From Bacillota bacterium (GTDB taxonomy: Bacteria > Bacillota > Clostridia > Christensenellales > CAG-138): 8,652 nt of DNA. The position numbers were made by a program, and so were the translations under genes. The DNA lies in assembly GCA_016288175.1 (NCBI GenBank), contig JAEEYN010000174.1:1-8652 (forward strand). The letters are read 5' to 3'. Under the pieces are notes generated by a model. That model saw nothing but the letters and a program-made list of their open reading frames with translations. It was not told where the DNA came from and searched no databases. Positions 1-5,092 of the stretch are shown here, one piece after another. Every line of letters begins with the position of its first letter. Position 1 is the stretch's first letter.

Positions 1-257
1 GGGGTCGGCGTCGGTTCCGGCGTCGGAACCGGAGTCGCCTCGGGCGTCGGCTCGGGCGTCGGGTCATCCGGCCCGACGATCGGCGGCATTGCCGGCGTTT
101 CCGTCGGGATTTTCGCCGTCTGAGTTGCGATCACGACAACATCTTCGGGATCCGGAGTTATCTTTTCGGGCTTTACGAAAGCGGGGATGTTTGGAGAGCA
201 TGCGCAGAAAAACGCCGCCGCCAGAAGAAGCGGAAGGAAGCGTTTCAGGAATCTCAC
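1..257 (-). CDS. Lipoprotein with Thr-Pro-Glu-rich linker, N-terminal part only
   Basis: The frame opens at a GTG (257-255) preceded by GAGGTGA at a 6-base spacing, and runs off the left edge after 85 codons. Residues 1-20 form a lipoprotein signal: basic MRFLKR, a hydrophobic LLLAAAFF stretch and Cys20 in the lipobox-like FCAC, followed by SPN. A short region then leads into a low-complexity linker of repeated TPEP/TPEA/TPVP units from about residue 65 to the edge. This is the usual layout of a membrane-anchored extracytoplasmic protein whose functional domain follows a flexible spacer. That domain lies outside the window, so function cannot be given. It has its own promoter (292-320), so it need not depend on the ypeB operon upstream. 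The repetitive linker makes other frames look open, but only this frame combines a ribosome site, signal peptide and lipobox. Confidence 0.75.
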   Translation of the reverse strand, partial: MRFLKRFLPLLLAAAFFCACSPNIPAFVKPEKITPDPEDVVVIATQTAKIPTETPAMPPIVGPDDPTPEPTPEATPVPTPEPTPT

Positions 258-291
258 TGGCCGTCACCTCGATTGGTTTACTATACTAATA

Positions 292-320
292 ATTGTATCA
301 TCTTTCCGCTTTCGTGTCAA
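292..320 (-). promoter_or_regulatory. Sigma-A-type promoter of the lipoprotein gene
   Basis: On the minus strand a perfect -35 TTGACA (320-315) is followed by a 17-base spacer and TACAAT (297-292), one base off the -10 consensus. Transcription would start near 285, leaving a leader of about 28 bases before the GTG at 257. It lies in an AT-rich gap, as expected for a vegetative promoter. Confidence 0.8.
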
Positions 321-407
321 TCCTCCGTTATTCGGTTTTAAATTATATTTTTAAATTTTTTTGTCCTTAATCTGTCATTTTTCCCGCCGTTTTCACGCGG
401 CGGCGGA

Positions 408-1787
408 TCAGGCCTGCGAGGTCCCTGTTTCATCGGATACGAGGAGGCTGATGCGGACCTCGTCCCCGGTCCCGGCGTCGAGATAAACGAGGTATTCGCT
501 GCCGGAGAATCCGCCGCGGAATTCCCAGCAGAGCCTCTCCGTTCCGTCATCAAGGGGGATCAGCGCGAGCCGCGAATCCGTCACTTCGAGGAACGGCGAA
601 AGCTCCGCGCGGGCCTCCTCTTCGGCAATGATCCGCTGCGGGAAGCTGCGTTCGGTGTGGCTGTAAAGCCAGTTCTCCGTGTCCGCGCCGATCACCTCGC
701 CGGTCCCGCGGTCGAGCCAGAGCCGGATCATATCGCCGTAAACGAGGATCCCGTCCTCCGCGCCGGGAAGGTCGGAATCGGCGACGGCGGCGAAGCTTAT
801 CTGCACGGAACCCGCCATATAGCGAGTCCAGACCGGCTCCATGCGGCCGCAGCCCATTCTTTCGAGCCACTGTTTTCCGGCTTCGGCGAGCGCGGCGGCG
901 TCCTCCTCCCCGGGAACGCCCTCCGCTTCGCCCGTCGGCGTCGTCATGAAATACACGAGCGCGCCGCTGTTTTCCGCGATCGAGATATCGACGCTCCTGC
1001 CGTCACTGAGCTCGCCCGAAAACGAGTAGGCGGGCAGCCGGCCGGAGGAATGGCCCGTGCTTTGAAGAGATGTCGTTCCGAGGATCCCCGCCGCGCGGGA
1101 GTATGCCGTTTCGCGGTCGATCGGCTCCCCCGTATTCTTCGGCATGCGGTTCTCCGTGCTGTCCGAAAACGGTCCGTCGTATTCGATCAGCGGGTACTCC
1201 TGCCCGGGGTTTTCCGCGCTTTGGCTGAAGAATTCTTCGCCCGTGATCGGCGAAGATGGGAAATTTCCGCTGTTCAGGCGTTCGAGCAGGTCCTCATAGA
1301 CGCCGCCGCTTGCTTCATATAGCGCGAGCAGCTGTTTGCGGTCCGCGTCGGAGATCGGTTTTCCGGAAAGCACGGAAGCCGCGAGCTGCCTGGCGTAATC
1401 GCCCGTCTGAACAAGAAAACGGTTCAGGCCGTAACTGTCCGGGTGGGACTGCGGCACCCTGCCGAGCAGCGCGGAGATCTCGCCGCTTTCGCGCCAGATC
1501 TCGTCGAGCGTCATCGCGACGGTATGCGGCGCTTCCGAAACGAGCAGCTTCGAAAGCGAATTGCGCATATCGAGGACCGATTCCGTAAGCTCCTGATAGG
1601 TTTTTCTGTAAAGCCCCTCGCCGTTTGCGCGAAGGTCCTCCGCCTTTTTCCGTTGGCTGCAGCCCCAGACGACGGAGGCGATCAAAGCCGTGACGAGCAG
1701 CGCGGGCACAATATAGCAGAAAACGATCCGCATCTTTTTCGGCAGCGCGGCTTTTGCGGCGGCAAGTTCGGATTTTCGCCCGTTCAT
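408..1787 (-). CDS. ypeB: Germination protein YpeB
   Basis: YpeB is the partner of the cortex-lytic enzyme SleB: in spore formers the two are made together in the forespore and each is needed for the other to be stable and localised in the dormant spore. This 459-residue protein has the family length and layout: a short basic N-terminus, one membrane segment at about residues 19-42, a helical N-terminal domain that begins with the ELTESVLDMRNSLSKLL stretch, and PepSY-like repeats in the C-terminal half. The ATG at 1787 follows GGAGGG, which sits right at the sleB stop; the gap between the two genes is 11 bases, so translation is probably coupled. The order spoIIR-sleB-ypeB and the sleB neighbour support the call independently of sequence. 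Only a weak GC stem without a T-run follows the stop at 408. Confidence 0.93.
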   Translation of the reverse strand: MNGRKSELAAAKAALPKKMRIVFCYIVPALLVTALIASVVWGCSQRKKAEDLRANGEGLYRKTYQELTESVLDMRNSLSKLLVSEAPHTVAMTLDEIWRESGEISALLGRVPQSHPDSYGLNRFLVQTGDYARQLAASVLSGKPISDADRKQLLALYEASGGVYEDLLERLNSGNFPSSPITGEEFFSQSAENPGQEYPLIEYDGPFSDSTENRMPKNTGEPIDRETAYSRAAGILGTTSLQSTGHSSGRLPAYSFSGELSDGRSVDISIAENSGALVYFMTTPTGEAEGVPGEEDAAALAEAGKQWLERMGCGRMEPVWTRYMAGSVQISFAAVADSDLPGAEDGILVYGDMIRLWLDRGTGEVIGADTENWLYSHTERSFPQRIIAEEEARAELSPFLEVTDSRLALIPLDDGTERLCWEFRGGFSGSEYLVYLDAGTGDEVRISLLVSDETGTSQA

Positions 1788-1798
1788 TTCTTCCCTCC

Positions 1799-2467
1799 TC
1801 AGCAGAATGCGTGGTTCCCGATGCGAAGCAGCACCGGGCGCGAGAGCATCCAGCGGCTCGTCGCGGTTTTCGGGTTATAATAATAAAGGCATCCGCCGGT
1901 CGGATCCCAGCCGTTCAGCGCGTCGCGGGCGGCGTTGATGCTCTCCTGATCCGGCTGAAGGTTGATTTGACCGTCGCTGACGGCGTCGAAAGCGCCGCTC
2001 TGATAGATCACGCCGGCGAGGGTATTCGGAAAAGAAGCGCTCTTCACACGGTTCAGCACGACTGCCGCGACGGCGACTTTGCCGCGGTAGGGCTCGCCCC
2101 GCGCTTCGCCGTGAACGAGGCGCGCGAGCAGATAAAGATTGTTGTTCGAAGCGGAAACGCCGCCGCCCGATGAGCCGCCGGAAAGATTCATCCCGAGCGC
2201 CGCCGCGGTCTTTGCGCCGACGATGCCGTCCGCAGTCAGCCCGACCTTCCTTTGGAAAGCCTTGACCGCTTTTTCGGTGCCGGAACCGAAGATGCCGTCC
2301 ACGGCGCCGGTGTAATAGCCCCAGCGTTTGAGCTTAGTCTGAAGGGTCCTGACCGCTTCGCCGCGGCTCCCGCGCCGTAGAGTATCCGCCGAAGCCGCCG
2401 CAAGAACGATCGCGGCAAACGCCGCCGCAAGAAGCAGCGCAGTCAGTTTCACGATCCGTTTTTTCAT
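1799..2467 (-). CDS. sleB: Spore cortex-lytic enzyme SleB (lytic transglycosylase)
   Basis: SleB cleaves muramic-delta-lactam-containing cortex peptidoglycan during germination. The 222-residue protein has a signal peptide (about 1-27, ending ASA), a peptidoglycan-binding domain (about 29-91, with the typical LRRGSRGEAVRTLQ and VDGIFGSGT motifs), a Gly/Ser linker (96-107) and a C-terminal catalytic domain of the SleB/CwlJ type. The catalytic domain carries ARLVHGEARGEP; its first Glu (about residue 121) is in the position of the catalytic Glu of known SleB. VAVAAVVLNRV and a terminal GNHAFC are also family hallmarks. The ATG overlaps the spoIIR stop as ATGA and is preceded by GGAGGAG within the end of spoIIR. 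The domain order distinguishes it from CwlJ, which lacks both the signal peptide and the binding domain. Confidence 0.95.
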   Translation of the reverse strand: MKKRIVKLTALLLAAAFAAIVLAAASADTLRRGSRGEAVRTLQTKLKRWGYYTGAVDGIFGSGTEKAVKAFQRKVGLTADGIVGAKTAAALGMNLSGGSSGGGVSASNNNLYLLARLVHGEARGEPYRGKVAVAAVVLNRVKSASFPNTLAGVIYQSGAFDAVSDGQINLQPDQESINAARDALNGWDPTGGCLYYYNPKTATSRWMLSRPVLLRIGNHAFC

Positions 2468-3102
2468 TTATCTCCTCCGAAAATGCTGCGCCAGAGGTTG
2501 ACGAAAAGGCTTTCGAACCGGACTGGGGCTTCCTGCGGCGCATCGTTTTGCGGCGCTTCGCTGACAAGGCAGAGCGGCGGGAAGAGGATGCACCACCAAT
2601 TATGTCCCCCGCCTTCGCCGAGGATTATCCTGAGGGCGCGGTAGTTCCCGGCCGGATAGAGTTTTTCGCCGTATTCCCTGTCCGGGAAATCGAAATCGCC
2701 GAGCATGAGCTGGGCGCCGTAGCCGCAGCCCTCGGCCTCAAGAACGGTTTCGACCGTTTCATACAGTCCGTTTCCGTCGCCGAGAAGGTCCTCCTCCGCT
2801 TCCGCCGCGTCCCGCGTTTCGCGAAGAACTTCCCTTTCGCGCTCGTAAGCAAGCACTGCGTCCCTGACAAGCAGCTTCACGCGCTGATCTGCGTCGCTGT
2901 CGCTGTTCGCGATCACGTGAAGGCGGAGAACCGGACCTTCCATCGAGCTGTCATAGCTGTTATCCGGCGATATCTTTGCCTCCGCGCTTCCCGCGGGCTT
3001 CAGCAGCAGCACCGGAAGCAGCGCCGCAAACGCGAAAACGGATGTCAGCAGCGCGGCGGCGGCAATCACAACGGTATGGAACCGGATAGGTTTTCTTTTC
3101 AT
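2464..3102 (-). CDS. spoIIR: Stage II sporulation protein R (SpoIIR)
   Basis: SpoIIR is made in the forespore, is exported to the intermembrane space and activates the SpoIIGA protease, which cuts pro-sigma-E and starts the mother-cell programme. The family core is clear: LRLHVIANSDS (about residues 59-69) with QRVKLLVRDAVL after it, and YPAGNYRALRIILGEG then GHNWWCILFPPLCL (about 149-179). One N-terminal membrane or signal segment covers residues 10-34. I chose the ATG at 3102 (212 residues) because AAGGA lies 8 bases upstream; a longer reading from a TTG at 3150 has no ribosome site and would run through the promoter region. The stop overlaps the sleB start by ATGA, so the two are translationally coupled. 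A sigma-F-like promoter lies at 3139-3168. Confidence 0.93.
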   Translation of the reverse strand: MKRKPIRFHTVVIAAAALLTSVFAFAALLPVLLLKPAGSAEAKISPDNSYDSSMEGPVLRLHVIANSDSDADQRVKLLVRDAVLAYEREREVLRETRDAAEAEEDLLGDGNGLYETVETVLEAEGCGYGAQLMLGDFDFPDREYGEKLYPAGNYRALRIILGEGGGHNWWCILFPPLCLVSEAPQNDAPQEAPVRFESLFVNLWRSIFGGDK

Positions 3103-3138
3103 GCCTGGTTTCCTTCTTTCTTCGGATTCGGGTAAGAT

Positions 3139-3168
3139 TATTGTTGACAAGCAGCGGGAAAATGATGC
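3139..3168 (-). promoter_or_regulatory. Candidate sigma-F-like promoter of spoIIR-sleB-ypeB
   Basis: On the minus strand GCATC (3168-3164), 15 bases, then GTCAACAATA (3148-3139) resembles the forespore sigma-F pattern as I recall it (GYATA, about 15 bases, GGnRAnAnTW). Spacing to the ATG at 3102 gives a leader of about 30 bases. In Bacillus spoIIR belongs to the sigma-F regulon, so this type is expected; sigma-G sites are similar and dual recognition is possible. The match is imperfect (GCATC for GYATA and GT for GG). Confidence 0.45.
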
Positions 3169-3173
3169 ATACT
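3144..3173 (+). promoter_or_regulatory. Sigma-A-type promoter of ispE
   Basis: TTGACA (3144-3149) is followed by 18 bases and CATACT (3168-3173), a four-of-six -10. Start of transcription would be near 3180, about 40 bases before the ispE ATG. The -35 lies inside the candidate spoIIR -10 on the other strand, so the two polymerases would compete for the same DNA. Confidence 0.6.
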
Positions 3174-3221
3174 TACTGTACGGACCGAAAAAACCGCCAA
3201 CGCTCCGAAAGGGTGAAAGCC

Positions 3222-4103
3222 ATGGAAAACCAACAAATCACGCTTCGCGCGTACGCAAAAATCAATCTGACGCTCGAGGTGCTCGGCGAAAGGCCCGACG
3301 GCTACCACGAGCTCCGCACCGTCATGCACCGCATCGGCATTTTCGACACGGTCACGATCGAAGTTTATCCCTGCGAAGGCGAAAAAGCCGAGCGCATCGC
3401 CGTTCTCTGCACGGAAGCGCTGCCCGCCGCGAATACCGCCCGCCGCGCCGCGGAAAGCTACCTTGCGGCGAAGGGCATGGACCTTGCGCGGGAGGGGATC
3501 GAGCTTTCGATCAGCATCGAAAAGGGGATCCCGACCGAAGCGGGCCTCGGCGGAGCGAGCGCGGACGCGGCGGCAGTCCTCCGCGGGATGGAAAAGCTTT
3601 TCGGCGCTCTGCCGAAGGCGCAGCTCTATGCGATCGGCAAAAAGATCGGCGCGGACGTTCCGTTCTGCCTGCACGGCGGCTGCGCGCTCTGCGAGGGCAT
3701 CGGCGAAAAGATGACGGATTATCCGCCGGCGAAGCTGCATCTGCTCGTCGTGAAGGGCGAACGCGGCGTTTCGACGGGAGCGCTCTTCCGCGCGCTGCCG
3801 AACGACCCGCAGAAAAAGGCTTCGGGCACCGCGGCCGCAATGAAGGAAGCTCTAAAGAGCGGCAAGGCGGAGGCCGTCGCGGAAAGGATGACGAACGACC
3901 TTTCCCCCGCCGCCGAACAGCTCGTTCCGGATATTGCCAAATACAGAAGAAGGCTTCTCGCTCTCGGCGCTATCGGCGCGATGATGAGCGGCAGCGGCTC
4001 CGCCGTTTACGGGATCTTCGCAAGCGCCGAGGATGCGATCCGCGCGATGGCGGGCTTCGGCAACTGCGCTTTCCGCCAGGTCACGGCAACGATCCGCGAA
4101 TGA
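3222..4103 (+). CDS. ispE: 4-diphosphocytidyl-2-C-methyl-D-erythritol kinase
   Basis: IspE phosphorylates the 2-hydroxyl of 4-diphosphocytidyl-2-C-methylerythritol with ATP in the cytoplasmic MEP (non-mevalonate) isoprenoid pathway. The 293-residue GHMP kinase has all three family motifs: AYAKINLTL at the N-terminus with Lys13 in the catalytic-lysine position, the ATP-binding PTEAGLGGASADAAA (104-118), and GADVPF with Asp145 in the catalytic-aspartate position. GERPDGYHEL (22-31) is the substrate-binding segment and SGSGSAVYGIF near residue 250 is the C-terminal glycine motif. I chose the ATG at 3222 because GGGTGA lies 5 bases upstream and the protein then begins at the normal place; the upstream in-frame codons overlap the promoter. 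It is transcribed divergently from spoIIR and ends before a strong terminator (4173-4219). No other MEP gene is in the window. Confidence 0.95.
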   Translation: MENQQITLRAYAKINLTLEVLGERPDGYHELRTVMHRIGIFDTVTIEVYPCEGEKAERIAVLCTEALPAANTARRAAESYLAAKGMDLAREGIELSISIEKGIPTEAGLGGASADAAAVLRGMEKLFGALPKAQLYAIGKKIGADVPFCLHGGCALCEGIGEKMTDYPPAKLHLLVVKGERGVSTGALFRALPNDPQKKASGTAAAMKEALKSGKAEAVAERMTNDLSPAAEQLVPDIAKYRRRLLALGAIGAMMSGSGSAVYGIFASAEDAIRAMAGFGNCAFRQVTATIRE

Positions 4104-4141
4104 TCCGCGTGCGGGAACGGCGCATCCGGATAAGGAGAAGC

Positions 4142-4228
4142 ATGCTTTCGGCAGGGAATAACCCTCAGAATCAAACAGATCCGCGGACAATGCAGCTATC
4201 CTCGGATCTGTTTCGTTTTAGGTGCTGA
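4142..4228 (+). other. Possible 28-codon small ORF with strong ribosome site
   Basis: AAGGAG (4132-4137) stands 4 bases before an ATG at 4142, which opens 28 codons ending TGA at 4228. The peptide (MLSAGNNPQNQTDPRT at its start) has no motif or membrane segment that I recognise. Its second half is the terminator stem itself, which argues that the frame is accidental or that it belongs to a short leader whose translation would melt the hairpin. Function not known. Confidence 0.2.
4173..4219 (+). terminator. Rho-independent terminator after ispE
   Basis: Perfect 11-bp arms AAACAGATCCG (4173-4183) and CGGATCTGTTT (4203-4213) enclose a loop in which GGA (4185-4187) can also pair with TCC (4199-4201). 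The T-rich run TTTCGTTTT follows (4211-4219). It begins 70 bases past the ispE stop. Confidence 0.85.
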
Positions 4229-4231
4229 AAA

Positions 4232-4368
4232 CCGCAAAGCGTCTCAAAAGAGGAGATTTTTGTTCCCGGCAAGGCGAAAAGCGCAGGAATACTCGGAGCG
4301 TCTTCCGAGCATTTTCAACGCAGCCGGGCGCGAAAAGATCCCTTTTGAGGCTGTTTATCCTTATGCGG
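4232..4368 (+). ncRNA. Candidate structured RNA: long imperfect hairpin of unknown family
   Basis: Bases 4243-4270 pair with 4323-4349 in nearly unbroken register. There are 8 Watson-Crick pairs, a bulged A4251, 3 pairs, a tandem G-A/A-G mismatch (4255-4256 with 4337-4338), 4 U-A pairs, U-G, G-C, U-G, one U-C mismatch, and 6 GC pairs (CCCGGC with GCCGGG). Further in, GCG (4274-4276) pairs with CGC (4319-4321), AAAA (4277-4280) with TTTT (4312-4315) past a CAA bulge, and CTCGGA (4292-4297) with TCCGAG (4304-4309) caps it. Outside, CCGCA (4232-4236) can pair with TGCGG (4364-4368). The G-U and G-A pairs exist only in the plus-strand transcript, so that is the likelier RNA. I see no clear promoter upstream. 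It does not show SRP RNA, T-box or tmRNA signatures; 6S RNA is a loose shape match only, because the apical stem is short. A palindromic mobile repeat is the alternative. Confidence 0.45.
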
Positions 4369-4403
4369 ATACGCCGAAGCGCCGCTTTATTTTTCAAAAA
4401 CCG

Positions 4404-4432
4404 TTGCAATTCGAAAAGCGATATGCTAAAAT
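4404..4432 (+). promoter_or_regulatory. Promoter of tRNA-Leu
   Basis: TTGCAA (4404-4409), a 17-base spacer ending in the extended -10 element TGC (4424-4426), and TAAAAT (4427-4432). Transcription would begin near 4439, about 15 bases before the mature tRNA. Strength and position fit a stable-RNA gene. Confidence 0.75.
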
Positions 4433-4453
4433 AGTTTTCGTTCTTGTTTCCGG

Positions 4454-4540
4454 GCCGGTGTGATGGAATTGGCAGACGTGGCGGACTCAAAATCCGCTGA
4501 TGGCGACATCGTGTGGGTTCGAGTCCCACCACCGGCACCA
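4454..4540 (+). tRNA. tRNA-Leu (anticodon CAA)
   Basis: The cloverleaf is complete. Acceptor arms GCCGGTG (4454-4460) and CACCGGC (4530-4536) are followed by discriminator A4537 and an encoded CCA (4538-4540). The anticodon stem GCGGA/TCCGC encloses the loop CTCAAAA with anticodon CAA (4488-4490), which reads UUG. A long variable arm (GATG/CATC) marks it as a class II tRNA, as leucine tRNAs are. The T arm is GTGGG-TTCGAGT-CCCAC. Its 3' end is the boundary beyond which base composition and gene content become accessory-like. Confidence 0.97.
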
Positions 4541-4542
4541 AA

Positions 4543-4573
4543 AACCGGGTTTTTACAACCCGGTTCTTTCTTT
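4543..4573 (+). terminator. Rho-independent terminator of tRNA-Leu
   Basis: AACCGGGTT (4543-4551) and AACCCGGTT (4557-4565) form a perfect 9-bp stem with a 5-base loop, followed by CTTTCTTT. It starts 2 bases after the CCA end, so the tRNA is transcribed alone. Confidence 0.85.
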
Positions 4574-4665
4574 ACTCAAAACGTAAAAAACCCAGTATTT
4601 ATATAGTTTTTTTGAACATTCGCAAATTGCCTTGAGTAAGCTTGAAACAGCTTAAAATCGCCTGC

Positions 4666-4752
4666 GTTGCACACCGGTTGCACACGCGTTGCACAGGGCC
4701 TGTGTCCGGTCTTCTGAAAGGACACGGTGCTTCGCTTTTCTGTGCAACCGCG
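4666..4752 (+). repeat. Phased GTTGCACA repeats and a 68-bp inverted repeat
   Basis: GTTGCACA occurs at 4666, 4677 and 4688, exactly 11 bp apart, and in reverse orientation (TGTGCAAC) at 4741-4748. The third copy and the reverse copy are arms of a larger inverted repeat: GTTGCACAG (4688-4696) with CTGTGCAAC (4740-4748), extended by CGC (4685-4687) with GCG (4750-4752) past a bulged C. Inside it GTGTCC (4702-4707) pairs with GGACAC (4720-4725). Two more copies lie at 4795 and 4838. I see no credible gene here: the open frames across it have no ribosome site and are repetitive. The spacing of about one helical turn suggests protein binding on one DNA face; a dispersed palindromic repeat is equally possible. 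Confidence 0.65.
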
Positions 4753-4780
4753 CTGTTTTTTATGGAAAGTTTTCCTCCAT

Positions 4781-4878
4781 TTCGATCCAACTCCGTTGCA
4801 CACATATGGGCGATTATCGCCCTTTCGATCCAATCACGTTGCACACTTTGGGGCCATTTTTGCCCTTTTCGGGCAAAA
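4781..4878 (+). repeat. Two 43-bp-spaced direct repeats, each followed by a hairpin
   Basis: TTCGATCCAA, four variable bases, then GTTGCACAC occurs at 4781-4803 and again at 4824-4846; 20 of 23 bases agree. The first copy is followed by GGGCGA-TTA-TCGCCC (4808-4822) and the second by TTTTGCCC (4858-4865) paired with GGGCAAAA (4871-4878). The unit therefore looks like a box plus a stem, repeated and then diverged. It lies between the tRNA terminator and the end of the ATPase gene, where no gene is visible. Confidence 0.6.
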
Positions 4879-5009
4879 CTCAGCTGTTCTCCCTCGTGCT
4901 TTTCTGCGGGTACCTAAGGCTGTCACTTGCTCCACATAAGGGGAATCAGACGAGCATTTCCTGACCTGCAGGTTATGCAGTTAGAGTGATAGTTGAGGAA
5001 ACAAGAGTT
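4879..5009. other. Intergenic stretch with no recognised feature
   Basis: I see no gene, promoter or RNA here. An 8-base palindrome CCTGCAGG occurs near 4970. On the minus strand a short open frame of about 40 codons begins at a GTG near 5042 and crosses the hairpin at 5010-5039; it lacks a ribosome site. Confidence 0.4.
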
Positions 5010-5039
5010 TTGCCACCTCCTGATTGGGGTGGCAATTTT
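5010..5039 (+). terminator. Stem-loop with T-run, terminator-like on the plus strand
   Basis: TTGCCACC (5010-5017) pairs with GGTGGCAA (5028-5035), continued inward by a T-G and a C-G pair, with a 6-base loop and TTTTC after it. It lies 53 bases past the stop of the ATPase gene, but the T-run is on the opposite strand, so for that gene it would be a hairpin without a U tract. It may be the relic of an element that was transcribed rightward. Confidence 0.5.
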
Positions 5040-5092
5040 CACATCAAGATTCTCGACTAATAATACAGTTTTGAAAATACAACGAGAGATAA

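Noticed and set aside
351..407. GC stem CCGCCG/CGGCGG just after the ypeB stop as a terminator
   Set aside because: On the minus strand it is followed by GAAAAATGACAG, with no T-run, and the loop is small; it is too weak to call.
3101..4228. Plus-strand frame of 375 codons overlapping ispE
   Set aside because: It is an Arg-rich out-of-frame shadow of ispE caused by high G+C.
4260..4463. Plus-strand frame of 67 codons from a TTG, with AGAGGAG 4 bases upstream
   Set aside because: It reads through the long hairpin and the tRNA promoter and ends inside the tRNA. The ribosome-site-like bases are part of the paired stem, so an RNA explanation is better.
4218..4541. Minus-strand open frame of 107 codons containing VVGLEPTR
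   Set aside because: It is the antisense reading of tRNA-Leu, a well-known source of false proteins, with no ribosome site.
4576..4844. Two minus-strand frames of 81 and 85 codons across the repeat region
   Set aside because: They overlap each other, translate the GTTGCACA repeats in shifting frames and lack ribosome sites.
4666..4846. DnaA boxes of a replication origin
   Set aside because: GTTGCACA shares CACA with TTATCCACA but lacks the TTATC part, and there is no dnaA, dnaN or AT-rich unwinding element beside it.
4666..4878. CRISPR array
   Set aside because: The repeated unit is only 8-9 bases (23 in one pair), spacing is irregular, one copy is inverted and no cas gene is present.
4930..5042. 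Minus-strand frame of about 40 codons starting at GTG near 5042
   Set aside because: No ribosome site and it crosses the 5010-5039 hairpin. It might be a relic of an insertion sequence, but nothing in it is recognisable.
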